64,000 nt of DNA from JAGLGH01 sp034723595 (GCA_034723595.1 JAYEPB010000078.1:1-64000); one strand, 5' to 3'. Positions 1 through 9,757 are shown, counted from the stretch's first letter. Notes: a model not told the origin generated them from the sequence alone. Program-made: numbers and translations.

Positions 1-164
1 GATTGATGCTATCAAATTGTAGGTTGATTGAAAATCAACATAAGGACGCATTAATTATAGGTCTAAGACAAAATCTTCTAACCTACTTAAGGCTAGAAGC
101 CTTGATTATAATTATTCGAAAAACTCTAGAAAAAGGATAAATATTTTGGGAAATATAACTCTAA
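1..164. other. Window edge without a recognisable gene
   Basis: I see no gene in these bases, apart from out-of-frame N-terminal codons of the following ParB-like pseudogene near the end. Two short perfect inverted repeats are visible: 23-39 (7-base arms, loop gaa) and 89-103 (6-base arms, loop aga). Neither is followed by a clear T-run, so I do not call them terminators. Confidence 0.4.
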
Positions 165-611
165 AAGAATTCATTTATAAATCTACTTCTACAATCCAGT
201 ATCTTTATAGGAGATTCTGTTAAAGAAGATACAATTAGGTATATTTTAGGATGTATCATTAATCATGAAGAAGATAAACTACCTCCCACGCCAATTGTTA
301 GAAATAATCCTGGTGAAGATGGTTATATTGCAATAGATGGGCATAATCTCTTGGTCATATATGACTTGCTTGAAAGAAATTGTGAGGTGTATCTTGCTGA
401 ATCTGCTAATGATAAGTTAGAAGAATTGCCTAAATCAAGTCTTGATGCTATATTGAAAAGAAATCAGGATCTTAAAGAAAAATATGATTTAGTAATTATA
501 GAAGTTACAAGATTACAAAACAACAACATCTCAAGTCTTGAAGACTTAAGAAATAAGTATGCTTATTTGAAAGATTTAGATTCTGCTAAGAAATATTTTA
601 ATTTATATTAA
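165..611 (+). pseudogene. ParB/sulfiredoxin-like N-domain protein, broken or frameshifted
   Basis: The reading frame is open from 165 to the stop at 609-611, but the first usable start in it is TTG 351, which lies inside the conserved part. The upstream codons read like a ParB-type nuclease domain: a PPTPIVRNN segment, then the signature AIDGHNLL around 333-350 and a following helix. Such domains bind CTP or DNA in partition proteins, or act in small regulators. Just upstream, another frame (about 130-210) encodes LKEFIYKSTSTIQYLY, which would join well to this frame near 207-212. I infer a one-base frameshift or a decayed gene. The C-terminal 80 residues are helical and charged. Function today is doubtful. 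Confidence 0.5.
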
Positions 612-657
612 AACTTCAGTATTGAATTATATAAATCATTGTCGTTTTGGGAACCGA

Positions 658-807
658 ATGGATCTAAAATTAGCAGAATGGAACGCCGGACTAAGCAGAG
701 GCATTATAAAAAAACAAGTAACCAACATCAAAGAGACAATGGATTATATTGCTAGAAACAATGCATTATACAAGAGATGGCATAATCAAAAAAGAGGAAC
801 TATATAG
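658..807 (+). CDS. Possible 49-residue basic small protein
   Basis: An ATG at 658 opens a 49-codon frame ending at 807. The product is basic, with a WNAGLSRG segment and a C-terminal RWHNQKRG. I do not recognise it. It lies 46 bases after the broken ParB-like gene on the same strand and could be a fragment of a larger degraded gene. A TTG at 622 would extend it by 12 residues. No convincing ribosome-binding site or TATA box is visible, so it may not be translated. Confidence 0.25.
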   Translation: MDLKLAEWNAGLSRGIIKKQVTNIKETMDYIARNNALYKRWHNQKRGTI

Positions 808-947
808 ATTCTTAGGCTTGCCTCTAAGATACTGATCACAGTAAGTATTTGGTTGAAAATTTAAATACAACTATAATAATCAAAATAATAAAAGTTAGTA
901 TTAGGAGCTATTATCAGGAGTAGTGAAATTCATAGAAATAATCCTGC

Positions 948-2153
948 TTAATACACACTATAATAATCTTCAAGCACTATTGTATCAAGGTCTTTCAGTG
1001 CCTTGACTATGTAAAGTCTGCCTTCTCCCAGGGCAGCGACTTTCTCAGCAAGTTTTTTCCCTTCTGCATCAAGCTGTATCCCTACAACTGAGATTGTGAT
1101 GCCTGCATTCCTGGCTATTGATACAGCTTCTAAAGTATCACTCTCTGGTTTCTTTCCAACTGTAGGCAATGCATCAGTTAGAAGGATTATGTGCTTTGTT
1201 ATGTTTCCTCTTGGAAAGACTTCAATTGCTTTTCTTATTGTATTTGCTATATCTGTCTCTCGTGATGCTTTCACAGTTGTTATCTGCTTCAAAAGCCTTA
1301 CAAAATCAAGAGTGGGCACTATCTCTTCTTTCACTTCACTGCCAAAAACCATTAGACCTACCTTGTCCTTATGCTCAATTGCTTTATATGCTAATGCAAT
1401 GCCTGCTTTTTTTGCAGTCTCAAGTTTTATTCCTTTCATGCTGCCAGAAGCATCAAGAAGATAAACAACATTGATTTGACCTTTTCTTTTAAGTTCAAAT
1501 GACTTGAGGTCAGCAGGCTCAATATTTTTATGTCCTCTTCTCACTGCAAGCTTGACTGAACGCTTGAGAGAGATATCTCTGTATCTATCATTCTTCCTGA
1601 AATTCCTTGTGCCTGACTTTTCTCCGTAAACAAATTCTTTCTTATGGACTTTCTCGCCAATAAAGCCTTTAGGAATGATATTATCAAGTTCGTCTGTGTA
1701 AAGTATAAGTGAAGCAAGTGTTATAGCCTTATCTGTGATGCTGCCGTCATCATCAAGCATGCCCCTGTCCTTCAATGCATCTATATTCGTAGCTATGTTT
1801 CTCTTTATTTCTCTCTGGAATTCAGGTATCCTTATGTTTTTCTCGACATAGCCTGGGTCATATCCTGAAAGCTGTCTTATGATTGTTTCGCCAAATAGCT
1901 TTTTTGCATAAGAATAATCTTTTACAAGCTGTTCAAACATCATATCTGGTGCGAATATACCAATGCCTTTGTTTAGAGATTCATTTATCAAATGACCATC
2001 ATCTATTGTCTCTTTATCATTCTCAAGAACAGAGTGCATCAGCTTATCTTCTTCTTCCTGATGAGCAAGGGATCCTTCCAGTTCATCTATTTCCTGCTTA
2101 GAATAAGCTTCTAATTCACCGCTGTCAAAGGCAACCACTTTCATATTCTTCAA
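948..2153 (-). CDS. VWA-domain protein, ChlD/BchD-like partner of an AAA+ ATPase
   Basis: 401 residues. The N-terminal ~200 residues are helical and acidic. The C-terminal half is a von Willebrand factor A domain with a complete metal-ion-dependent adhesion motif DASGSMKG (Asp234), a downstream Thr in SRETDIANT, and LLTDALPT. Proteins of this kind work with a MoxR/ChlI-type AAA+ ATPase in metal-chelatase-like or chaperone-like complexes that insert cofactors or remodel partners. The ATPase gene lies immediately upstream on the same strand and overlaps this gene by 29 bases, so the two are almost certainly co-translated. No cobalamin or chlorophyll genes are nearby, so a true chelatase role is unlikely. 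The target is unknown. ATG 2144 is an alternative start. Confidence 0.8.
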   Translation of the reverse strand: MKNMKVVAFDSGELEAYSKQEIDELEGSLAHQEEEDKLMHSVLENDKETIDDGHLINESLNKGIGIFAPDMMFEQLVKDYSYAKKLFGETIIRQLSGYDPGYVEKNIRIPEFQREIKRNIATNIDALKDRGMLDDDGSITDKAITLASLILYTDELDNIIPKGFIGEKVHKKEFVYGEKSGTRNFRKNDRYRDISLKRSVKLAVRRGHKNIEPADLKSFELKRKGQINVVYLLDASGSMKGIKLETAKKAGIALAYKAIEHKDKVGLMVFGSEVKEEIVPTLDFVRLLKQITTVKASRETDIANTIRKAIEVFPRGNITKHIILLTDALPTVGKKPESDTLEAVSIARNAGITISVVGIQLDAEGKKLAEKVAALGEGRLYIVKALKDLDTIVLEDYYSVY

Positions 2154-3153
2154 ATTCAGGATGGTGCCTTACAAAATCAGTAAATTCTTTTGAGATAAAG
2201 TCTTCAGGTGACTGCAGATATTTGATTGAAGGCTTTAGTTCTATTCTATGAGAAAGCACAGAGACAATAGCCTCTTTTATATCTTCAAAAGCCACGCTTT
2301 TTCTGCCTTTTAGATAAGCATTTGCCTGACTGCGTTCATAAAGCCCTATGCTTGCTCTAACTCCAGGATGCCTCTGTAGTTTTTCAGACTCTCTGAGAAG
2401 CCTGACAAAAAGGACAACTAAAGCAAGAAGATTATCTTCAAATGCCACCTCAATGCTATTGCCATTGGCTTTTACGATTTCAGTCTCCATTTCGTCTGAC
2501 TCTGGGTATGCCATATACACAAGGTCAAACCTGTCAAGGAATACAGAAGAAAGAGGTTCAGTAGCAATATCCTCTGGATTCATTGTCCCAATAAATATGA
2601 AGTTAGCAGGGAAATCAACATCATAACTGCCTATTGTTGCAGTGCCTTCCTGCAGCACCTGCAATAGTGCGTTCTGCAGCTTTTCAGAGCACCGATTCAC
2701 TTCATCGAAAAACAGCACACCATTATTAGCCTTAAATATTTTTCCAGGAGTGAATGCTTCCATGCTCAATGATCCAAATTTCAATGCTTTGATAGGATCT
2801 ATGTCACCAAGAATATCTTCAACAGTCAGTTCTGGACTGCCTTGTATTCTAATAAACCTTTCATCCCCTTTTATCTTCTTTTTCTTTGTTGTGTTTTTTG
2901 CCTTGCAGGAAGGGCATATTGGTTGATTTGGATCGCAGTTGAACTGGCAGTCATTGACAGTTATATCTGGAAGGCTCTTGGCAATGTTCTTAGCAAGTGT
3001 TGTCTTCCCTATTCCAGGCTGGCCCACAATTATTATATGCCTGCCCATGATCATTGCTGATTTTATCTGCTCTTTGACCTTTTCCTGTCCTATGATATCT
3101 GGAAACAAGTCTTCTTTTTTCCCGAATATCTCTTTTTGGTCATGTATTGCCAT
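2125..3153 (-). CDS. MoxR/ChlI-type AAA+ ATPase with a four-cysteine insert
   Basis: 342 residues. Walker A is GQPGIGKTT (44-52), Walker B is VLFFDEVNR, and sensor-like TMNPED and an arginine-rich C-terminal lid follow, as in the magnesium-chelatase subunit I/MoxR branch. Between Walker A and Walker B lies a small insert with four cysteines (69, 73, 80, 83; CPSC), probably a zinc knuckle. The protein should form a ring that hydrolyses ATP and acts through the VWA protein encoded next. A TATA-like element near 3176-3186 sits about 27 bases ahead of the ATG, consistent with a leaderless message. The operon is divergent from the DHH phosphoesterase gene. Confidence 0.85.
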   Translation of the reverse strand: MAIHDQKEIFGKKEDLFPDIIGQEKVKEQIKSAMIMGRHIIIVGQPGIGKTTLAKNIAKSLPDITVNDCQFNCDPNQPICPSCKAKNTTKKKKIKGDERFIRIQGSPELTVEDILGDIDPIKALKFGSLSMEAFTPGKIFKANNGVLFFDEVNRCSEKLQNALLQVLQEGTATIGSYDVDFPANFIFIGTMNPEDIATEPLSSVFLDRFDLVYMAYPESDEMETEIVKANGNSIEVAFEDNLLALVVLFVRLLRESEKLQRHPGVRASIGLYERSQANAYLKGRKSVAFEDIKEAIVSVLSHRIELKPSIKYLQSPEDFISKEFTDFVRHHPEFEEYESGCL

Positions 3154-3248
3154 AAGCTGGATTAGATGATTGGATGGTATATAAAATTATCGGAAAAAAA
3201 GGCATAGATTTATAAAACAAAAGACAACAAGGAGGCATAAATATAAGG

Positions 3249-4979
3249 GTGGGATATATCGAAAAAAGATCTTTAGAGGATTTTGTTAAATTAGTAAAAA
3301 TCAAGGAATCTATAGTAGTAACTGGACATAAAGGAACAGATGGTGATTGTCTTGAGAGTATATGCGTATTAACAGAGTTAGCGCGATTTGTTAATCCTAA
3401 AGCAAAAGTATATCCTATAACAGATGTCACTGAACAAATGACAGAGGATACAGCAGAGCTTATCAAAAAATATTCAATAGAAGTGAATTATCCTAACACT
3501 GTAAAGTTTGATAAGACTCCTGATTTGATGATTCTTGTGGATAATCAGATTGGCACAAATTATACAATAATTCCCAAAGGGATTCCTATGACAGAAGGTG
3601 GGAAGGTTGCAATAGATATCTCTTGTTGGGATCATCATCCAAGACTTGAGGAGGAATATTATTCAGACTTTAGGGATAGCAGTGTAAATTCTACAGCAGG
3701 CATAATCATGAATGTTTTGCTTTCAAATGGTAATGAGCAATATCTTGATATAATAAAGAATTCTCCTTACTTGTGCACAATCGGATATCAGGCTCTTATA
3801 ATAGATACAGGTCTTCAGGATAATCTCATAGTGGGCGCTGATAGATTAGCTCATGATTATTTTCAGAAGCATGGGGCTGATTTAGTATATCTGAAAAATC
3901 TTAATGAAAACAAGATAAGCCCTGCAACAGCTGCGATTCTTGGTAAAGCATATGAACCAAATAGTTGCAAAAATATAAAGGATATTGCCACATTCTGTTA
4001 TATCCCAAGAATAACTGAAGGTAAAAGCGCAGAGCTTGCAATAGTTGCTAGAGGGATTCTTAATATCACTACTTCTCTTCAAACATCAATAGCTGTTGGA
4101 ATTGTTAATGAAAAAGATGATAAAGAAAATGTCCTGAGGATGAGTATACGATCAAAGGCGCCAAATAGGACAATAAATGCGCGAAAAATCGCTAAAGTAT
4201 TTGGTTGTGGTGGTGAAGAGATAAAAGCAGGAGCGCAGTTAAATCTGGGACTGTTTAAGTATTCCTGCAATACAGAAGAATTTAAAAAGCTTATAAGTGA
4301 TGAAATTGAATATAGGTTAGTGGATTCAGATGTTTATGAAGGGGAAGACAAGCCGCAAAAACCAGTATTTCAAACACCAACCCCACTTGAGGATTTACTT
4401 AAAGATAATGAAATTGAAGTTGACCTTGCTCCTCATATTGAGAATGCAGCAAAGAATTATGCAATGAGAGGCAATAATAATTATCTTACATTATGCGCAA
4501 ACAGGAATGTTGGGTCTGAAGATGGGGCTATAAAATTGCTTAAGGAAGAGGATATACCAGCATTGATAGAGACAGGTGAATTTTATCTTGAGACATTGAA
4601 AAAATCAAAGAAATATAAATCATGCAGTACTAGTTTTGTATATGGGCTTATCAATGGTGGAGTTGATCCATATATTGTTGGAATCATGTCAACTATAAAT
4701 GGCAAGAAAGATAATAAAGATTTTGATCCAGAGAATATCAGTTCAAAGGTATTTGGTAATCTTATATCTGATATTGAGACTGTGGAGACTGAAACTTTAA
4801 AGAGAGCTGTCATAAGGATTCCGCTCCCACCATTGCTCAATTACACAAAAGAGCATCAGTATATCCCTAAGATAGTCTATAATGAGGTTGAAGAAAGATT
4901 AAGACATAATCTTGGGGAAAAGAGTAGTAATAATCTTTATGAAAATCCACAGTGCCGAATTCTCCAAAACATTTATTAA
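3249..4979 (+). CDS. DHH-family phosphoesterase with DHHA1 domain and long C-terminal extension
   Basis: 576 residues from a GTG start. The N-terminal domain has the DHH motifs: GHKGTDGDCLES (His27, Asp31, Asp33), LVDN with Asp98, and DHH itself at 128-130. A DHHA1-like module follows with RMSIRS and FGCGGEEIKAGA, a variant of the usual GGGGH loop. Relatives are Mn2+-dependent nano-RNases, pAp phosphatases and cyclic-dinucleotide phosphodiesterases. About 200 further C-terminal residues do not match anything I know. The ribosome-binding sequence aaggagg lies 13 bases from GTG, which is rather far; a TATA-like atttataaaac lies near 3208-3217. The substrate cannot be told from sequence. Confidence 0.8.
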   Translation: MGYIEKRSLEDFVKLVKIKESIVVTGHKGTDGDCLESICVLTELARFVNPKAKVYPITDVTEQMTEDTAELIKKYSIEVNYPNTVKFDKTPDLMILVDNQIGTNYTIIPKGIPMTEGGKVAIDISCWDHHPRLEEEYYSDFRDSSVNSTAGIIMNVLLSNGNEQYLDIIKNSPYLCTIGYQALIIDTGLQDNLIVGADRLAHDYFQKHGADLVYLKNLNENKISPATAAILGKAYEPNSCKNIKDIATFCYIPRITEGKSAELAIVARGILNITTSLQTSIAVGIVNEKDDKENVLRMSIRSKAPNRTINARKIAKVFGCGGEEIKAGAQLNLGLFKYSCNTEEFKKLISDEIEYRLVDSDVYEGEDKPQKPVFQTPTPLEDLLKDNEIEVDLAPHIENAAKNYAMRGNNNYLTLCANRNVGSEDGAIKLLKEEDIPALIETGEFYLETLKKSKKYKSCSTSFVYGLINGGVDPYIVGIMSTINGKKDNKDFDPENISSKVFGNLISDIETVETETLKRAVIRIPLPPLLNYTKEHQYIPKIVYNEVEERLRHNLGEKSSNNLYENPQCRILQNIY

Positions 4980-5016
4980 TACATTTATATTCTTATGCAG
5001 AAATAGGTGTAATCAA

Positions 5017-5916
5017 ATGACAAGTCATGCTAAATACAGATTCACAAATATAATAGGCACATTTATTTTTGATGCAGATTTTAACCTCATAGATAAGGGA
5101 GAAGATATTAAAGATAAATACAAAGAAACCATCAAACCAGAAGGCAGAGCATTATATAATATTCTAAAATCTTTCAACAATCCTGAGTATCTAAAACAAT
5201 TCTATAAAGCTAACATTAAAATAACAAAAAGTGCAATCAAGGAATCAACAGGAAAAGATAATCTTATAATCCAGGCAGTGAATTCTGTTGAAGATTTGAA
5301 GGTCATTGCAAATAAGCTTGCAAAGAGATTAAGAGAATGGTATGAATTGCATAATCCTGAATTTTCAAGAAGCATTGCAGATCATGCAAGATTTGCAGAA
5401 CTTATCACATTAAAAAGCAGAAACGAGCTACTCAAGAAAATTGGGATTTCAGAATCTGCTTCAATGGGATCAGATCTGGAACAGGGAGATATTGATGCAA
5501 TTCTGCTGCTCGCTGAAGAGATTAAAGCAATATACAGGACAAAAGCAAATCTTGAAAAATACATTGATACTGCGATGACTGAATCATGTCCAAATATTAC
5601 AGCATTGGCAGGAAGCATAATAGGAGCAAAGCTCTTAGAGCATGCAGGAAGTTTTAAAAAGCTTATGCAGATGCCTGCATCCACAGTTCAATTGCTTGGA
5701 GCAGAGAAAGCGCTTTTCAGGCATCTTAAGACAGGAGCCAGATGCCCTAAATATGGTATAATTCTACAGCATCAGCTTGTCGCAAAAGCAAAAGACAAAG
5801 CAAAAGCTGCAAGAATGCTTGCAGATAAGATAGCCCTTGCTGCAAAAGTGGATTATTTCAAAGGCGATTTTATAGGAGATAAGATGAGAAAAGAACTTGG
5901 AGCAAAAATAAGATGA
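5017..5916 (+). CDS. nop5: Nop5/Nop56/58-type box C/D RNP scaffold protein
   Basis: 299 residues from ATG 5017. An upstream in-frame ATG at 4912 lies inside the preceding gene and is not used, since the family begins at MTSHAKYRF. The N-terminal part binds fibrillarin, a long coiled coil spans the middle, and the C-terminal Nop domain carries the conserved ITALAGSIIGAKLLEHAGS segment followed by PASTVQLLGAEKALFRHL, which contact L7Ae and the C/D RNA. The protein is the backbone of the 2'-O-methylation RNP acting on rRNA and tRNA. Fibrillarin follows seven bases later, the usual archaeal gene order. Confidence 0.97.
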   Translation: MTSHAKYRFTNIIGTFIFDADFNLIDKGEDIKDKYKETIKPEGRALYNILKSFNNPEYLKQFYKANIKITKSAIKESTGKDNLIIQAVNSVEDLKVIANKLAKRLREWYELHNPEFSRSIADHARFAELITLKSRNELLKKIGISESASMGSDLEQGDIDAILLLAEEIKAIYRTKANLEKYIDTAMTESCPNITALAGSIIGAKLLEHAGSFKKLMQMPASTVQLLGAEKALFRHLKTGARCPKYGIILQHQLVAKAKDKAKAARMLADKIALAAKVDYFKGDFIGDKMRKELGAKIR

Positions 5917-5923
5917 GGATAAG

Positions 5924-6595
5924 ATGAGGAAATCACGCATATTTGAGGTATTTGAACAGAGAAAAGGCAAAAAAACTTCTTTATATACTGAGAATCTTGT
6001 GCCAGGAAAAAAAGTATATGGCGAAGACCTTGTAACCAGGGAAGGTGTGGAATACAGGGAATGGAACCATAATAGGAGTAAGCTGGCAGCAACTATCCTG
6101 AAAGGCTCTCCAAACATAGGCATGAGAAAAGGTGACACAGTGCTATATCTGGGAGCAAGTTCTGGTACTACACCATCGCATGTATCAGATATTGTAGGTA
6201 AAAAAGGATTTGTATTTGCGCTTGATTTTGCGCCAAGGGTTGTGAGGCAGCTTGTTTATCTATGTGAAGAAAGAGAAAATATAACACCCATCCTTGGTGA
6301 TGCTAATAAGCCTGATACTTATGCTGATAAAGTCTGCCTTGTAGATGTTGTCTATATGGACATTGCCCAGAGGAATCAGGCAGAGATATTTCTAAAAAAC
6401 TGCAAAACATTTCTTAAAAAAGAAGGTTATGCATTGCTTGCAGTCAAAGCAAGAAGCATAGATGTTACAAAAAAGCCAAGACAAATATTTGAGAAAGTCA
6501 GGAAAGCGATTGAAAAGGAGCTGACCATAATTGACAGTAGAACTCTTGATCCTTTTGAAAAAGATCACTGCATGTTTATATGCAAGAAGAAGTAA
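5924..6595 (+). CDS. flpA: Fibrillarin-like rRNA/tRNA 2'-O-methyltransferase
   Basis: 223 residues. The SAM-binding motif I is YLGASSGTT, preceded by the family hallmark EYREWNHNRSKLAA. Motif ALDFAPRVVRQL, VVYMDIAQRNQ and the catalytic lysine in LLAVKARSID follow. It is the catalytic subunit of archaeal box C/D guide RNPs and methylates ribose 2'-OH at sites chosen by guide RNAs. It is directly downstream of nop5, and the two products assemble together with L7Ae. Length and motif order are normal. Confidence 0.97.
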   Translation: MRKSRIFEVFEQRKGKKTSLYTENLVPGKKVYGEDLVTREGVEYREWNHNRSKLAATILKGSPNIGMRKGDTVLYLGASSGTTPSHVSDIVGKKGFVFALDFAPRVVRQLVYLCEERENITPILGDANKPDTYADKVCLVDVVYMDIAQRNQAEIFLKNCKTFLKKEGYALLAVKARSIDVTKKPRQIFEKVRKAIEKELTIIDSRTLDPFEKDHCMFICKKK

Positions 6596-6606
6596 TTTCT
6601 CTATTA

Positions 6607-7911
6607 CTATTTATCAAAAGCATTATACCATTTGATTGTTTTTTCATATCCTAAACTGTTTAATACTTTAGCTGTCTGAGATAAGATGGTTTCTCCAATA
6701 TATGCATTATTTGTGCTAATTAATACAATTGACTTCAGGATTTCCATAGATTTATCTTTGCCTACTTTTTCTAGAATATCTAGACCTGATAAAAGAAGAA
6801 CTCTTGGCATTCTGGGATTATATCTTCTTAATTGATTGCCATATTGGACAATTTCTTTTGTTGGATTAAGACCATATTTAATAATAAATTCATTCCACCT
6901 ATCTAAAGCGATATTTGTTGAATCCACATTCAGTTCGAGCTTCTTCTGGAAATCAATAATTCTTTTATAATGTTTTACACCTCCACAAGAAATTAGCTGA
7001 GGAGAATAAGAAAAAGTTAAAAAAGCACTTTCTGGATATTCTTTTGCATAATCATAAGTGGCTGACAATATCTCTTTTAAAGAATCTTCATCAGATAAAG
7101 GTATTTTTTTAATTAAAGATGAAACATTTGATACAAAATTATACTCTTTCAGATGATCTAATGAATCTCTGCCTATACAATCTTTTTTCCACAATTTCAT
7201 TTTTTCATTGCTCAATGATATTTCTTTGTTGGATAAAAGTGAAGCCAGATTATATATCTCTTCAATTAAATCAATGCTTAAAACACTCCTAAGTTCAAGA
7301 TAATTTCCAAAAATACTAGCCCATACATCAGGATTACTCTTTTTTTGCCTTAAACATGTGTTCCCTATATCAATTAATTCATCATAACCAAATGTTGTGA
7401 TTATCTCTAGACTATTTTCTAAATATGGATAGCATGCTTTATTGCTCCATTTACCTAAATTAAGTAAATCTAATTTACTTATCTCTACTGAAATATTTGC
7501 GATTGTCATATATTCATCATAACCTACTTTATGAATTAATCTTCTGTAGTGATCTAATAAACTAGGTCCAACCATTTTAAGAGTTGTTTTTGATGCTGAA
7601 GCAGCTAATGACAGAATATTCTCTAAATTTTCAGGTTCAACTTGTTTAATCAAGTCTTCGGCATCACCAAAAAATTGTTTTTTCCAGGATTCACTGACAA
7701 CTCGTCCTTTTTTGTCTGCATTGAATGCATCTTTATTAATACCATAGATCTCAGCACCCAAATCAATTATTTTTTCTAATCTTTCTTTCCCTGCTTTTTT
7801 ATATAAACAAGGATATTTTTCTTTGATCTCTTTGGTTGAGATATATTTTTTAGGGATTTCTTTATCTGGTTTGATTTCTGAAAGCAAGTTTTTTAGGTAT
7901 GTAATTACCAT
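6607..7911 (-). CDS. Unrecognised all-helical repeat-like protein
   Basis: 434 residues with no signal peptide or membrane segment. The sequence is a long series of amphipathic helices with recurring GYDE and YxxLI patterns (for example KVGYDEYMTIANI and TFGYDELIDIGN), suggesting a HEAT/TPR-like solenoid built of units of about 35-40 residues. I cannot name a family. It converges with fibrillarin and is divergent from a TrmB-type regulator gene, so that regulator may control it. A scaffold or protein-binding role is a guess based only on the helical repeat look. Confidence 0.6.
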   Translation of the reverse strand: MVITYLKNLLSEIKPDKEIPKKYISTKEIKEKYPCLYKKAGKERLEKIIDLGAEIYGINKDAFNADKKGRVVSESWKKQFFGDAEDLIKQVEPENLENILSLAASASKTTLKMVGPSLLDHYRRLIHKVGYDEYMTIANISVEISKLDLLNLGKWSNKACYPYLENSLEIITTFGYDELIDIGNTCLRQKKSNPDVWASIFGNYLELRSVLSIDLIEEIYNLASLLSNKEISLSNEKMKLWKKDCIGRDSLDHLKEYNFVSNVSSLIKKIPLSDEDSLKEILSATYDYAKEYPESAFLTFSYSPQLISCGGVKHYKRIIDFQKKLELNVDSTNIALDRWNEFIIKYGLNPTKEIVQYGNQLRRYNPRMPRVLLLSGLDILEKVGKDKSMEILKSIVLISTNNAYIGETILSQTAKVLNSLGYEKTIKWYNAFDK

Positions 7912-7999
7912 TCTAAAAGGGTGGTTAGTAATAAATTATATATCTTTGCCGTCAGATTTCGGCGAAACTTTTAAATAATTGAGCAGATTCATCTAGTAG

Positions 8000-8722
8000 A
8001 TGAAAGAGGAATTAAGAAGATATGGTCTATCTGAAAAAGAAATAGGGGTATATCTCTCTCTTTTAAAACTTGGAAATGCTACTACTAATAGAATATCTGA
8101 AATAACAGATATCAGAAGAAGTACTGTTTATGAAGTCCTGGAATCACTTAAAAAGAAAGGTCTTGTTGGAGGTTTTCAAAAACAAAAAAAGCAATACTTC
8201 AATGCTGCTAAACCTTCTGTTTTAATTGATCTTTTGTATGATAAAGAAAATATGATTAAGACAATTTTGCCAGATTTAAATAAATTAAGTCAATTAATAT
8301 GTGAAAAACCAAGAGTAGAAGTTTTTGCAGGAATAAGCGGAATTAAGACTGCTTCAGAGGATATGTTAAATTATAAGGAAATTTTAATTTATGGTGCAAC
8401 TACTTTAGCAGATGACCTTTTAGGTCATTATAATGCTAATTTTGCAGAGAGAAGAGTTGAAAAAAAAATAATGCTAAAGGCAGTAATAGCAGAAGATGTG
8501 CCTGATCATATGTTAAAAACTAATGTGAGAAGATATACTAAAATTCGAACTTTGCAATTCTTTAAAGACCATAATAGCGTATATTTCATTTATGGTTCTA
8601 AAGTCATGATTATGACATTAGGTGAAGAACTTATGATTCTGCGTGTAACTAGTTCATTACTTGTTGAATCTCAAAGTATAATCTTTAATTTTCTCTGGGA
8701 TTTAGGTGAAAAGATAAAGTAA
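8000..8722 (+). CDS. TrmB-family transcriptional regulator
   Basis: 240 residues. The N-terminal winged helix starts LRRYGLSEKEIGVYLSLLKL and continues with RISEITDIRRSTVYEVLESL, the TrmB DNA-binding signature. A short coiled coil and a C-terminal regulatory domain with VEVFAGISGIKTASEDML follow. TrmB proteins control sugar or amino-acid uptake and central metabolism in archaea; the effector here is unknown. A TATA-like cttttaaataa near 7968-7978 lies about 25 bases before the ATG, indicating a leaderless transcript. The gene is divergent from the helical-repeat protein gene. Confidence 0.85.
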   Translation: MKEELRRYGLSEKEIGVYLSLLKLGNATTNRISEITDIRRSTVYEVLESLKKKGLVGGFQKQKKQYFNAAKPSVLIDLLYDKENMIKTILPDLNKLSQLICEKPRVEVFAGISGIKTASEDMLNYKEILIYGATTLADDLLGHYNANFAERRVEKKIMLKAVIAEDVPDHMLKTNVRRYTKIRTLQFFKDHNSVYFIYGSKVMIMTLGEELMILRVTSSLLVESQSIIFNFLWDLGEKIK

Positions 8723-8774
8723 GGAACTAAAAACTTTTGTGCAAGTCAAAAATTTGTATGAAAGTTTTAAACAA

Positions 8775-9644
8775 TCAAACCTGATTATGATTATCTTTAT
8801 CCTCAGAATCAGAATTCTTATCCTGGTCGGCGATATCTTTTGGCACAAGCCTCTCACTCCGCAATAGAATATCAATATCTCCAAAATGCTCTTCCTGCTT
8901 CAAAGCTATCTTCTTTAGATTAGCAAGATGCAAAAGGGGGATGAATGTCATAACTTTAGTTTCTTTTGAGCAATTCTTTGGAAGCAAATTTGAGAATGTC
9001 ATCTTTTTATCATATTTGAACAACTCTAATATGCTCTGGTAAATGTCTTTTATTGACCTGCCTATGTTAAACCCTTTTTTTGGTATCTCAAGTGGTTCAT
9101 TTGGTATTGTATTCAGGATTCGTCTCTTCTTGACTTCAAGGGCCTGCTCAAGTGCGCTGACAAGGTCATAGACAGATACATTTCTTATTCTTGGTTGTGG
9201 TGTCTTTGGAATAAGATTAGGCTTTTGACCATCTTCTCCCTCATTAAGAAAATCTCTTACATGATCATAATTATCAAGCTCTTCATAAAATTCTTCTTCA
9301 TCAACATTCCTTGATGCGATAAGCTTGTCAAGCTCTTCAATGTCCTGGCCCACAAGGCGCTTGGATTTGATCTTAAGCAGGATTGCTGCTGCAAGAATAA
9401 TTTTGCCAGACATTCTGAAATCATGCTCTTGCATCTCCTTGACGAGTTTAATATATTTATTTGCAAGCAAGGATACATCAATATCCCATGGATTCATCTG
9501 CTCGGATTTAACAAGGTCATGAATAATAGACTTCCAGCTGACGTCATCCTGCTTGAATACAATATCAAATATTGCATCAGCCGGCTGTTTGTAGCTGCCT
9601 GCTAAAATATTCTCTTTATCAGAGGGTGTCATATTGGTTTCCAT
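8775..9644 (-). CDS. scpA: Segregation and condensation protein A (kleisin)
   Basis: 289 residues. It has the kleisin N-terminal pattern DLVKSEQMNPWDIDVSLLA, followed by AAAILLKIKSKRL and the C-terminal winged helix with TFIPLLHLANLKKIALKQEE. ScpA bridges the two heads of an SMC dimer and acts in chromosome compaction and segregation. No smc or scpB gene is next to it, which is common in archaea. A taggagaa-type ribosome-binding sequence precedes ATG 9644. Length is slightly above the usual 230-260 residues owing to an acidic linker. Confidence 0.9.
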   Translation of the reverse strand: METNMTPSDKENILAGSYKQPADAIFDIVFKQDDVSWKSIIHDLVKSEQMNPWDIDVSLLANKYIKLVKEMQEHDFRMSGKIILAAAILLKIKSKRLVGQDIEELDKLIASRNVDEEEFYEELDNYDHVRDFLNEGEDGQKPNLIPKTPQPRIRNVSVYDLVSALEQALEVKKRRILNTIPNEPLEIPKKGFNIGRSIKDIYQSILELFKYDKKMTFSNLLPKNCSKETKVMTFIPLLHLANLKKIALKQEEHFGDIDILLRSERLVPKDIADQDKNSDSEDKDNHNQV

Positions 9645-9757
9645 TTTTCTTTCTTATCATTCAAATTTCTCCTAAACTGGGTAGTGTCATCAAATACTAT
9701 ATAATAACTTTGATTTAAGCGATAAATTTATATACATAAAATTTTTATAAGATATAT

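Noticed and set aside
1096..2926. Several plus-strand frames opposite the VWA and AAA+ genes
   Set aside because: They mirror the real minus-strand genes and show no domain motifs, promoters or ribosome-binding sites.
948..3153. True magnesium or cobalt chelatase
   Set aside because: Only the AAA+ and VWA partners are present, with no catalytic H/CobN subunit or tetrapyrrole genes; these pairs usually serve other complexes.
4912..5016. Longer start for Nop5
   Set aside because: The extra 35 residues overlap the preceding gene and have no counterpart in the family; the conserved N-terminus begins at 5017.
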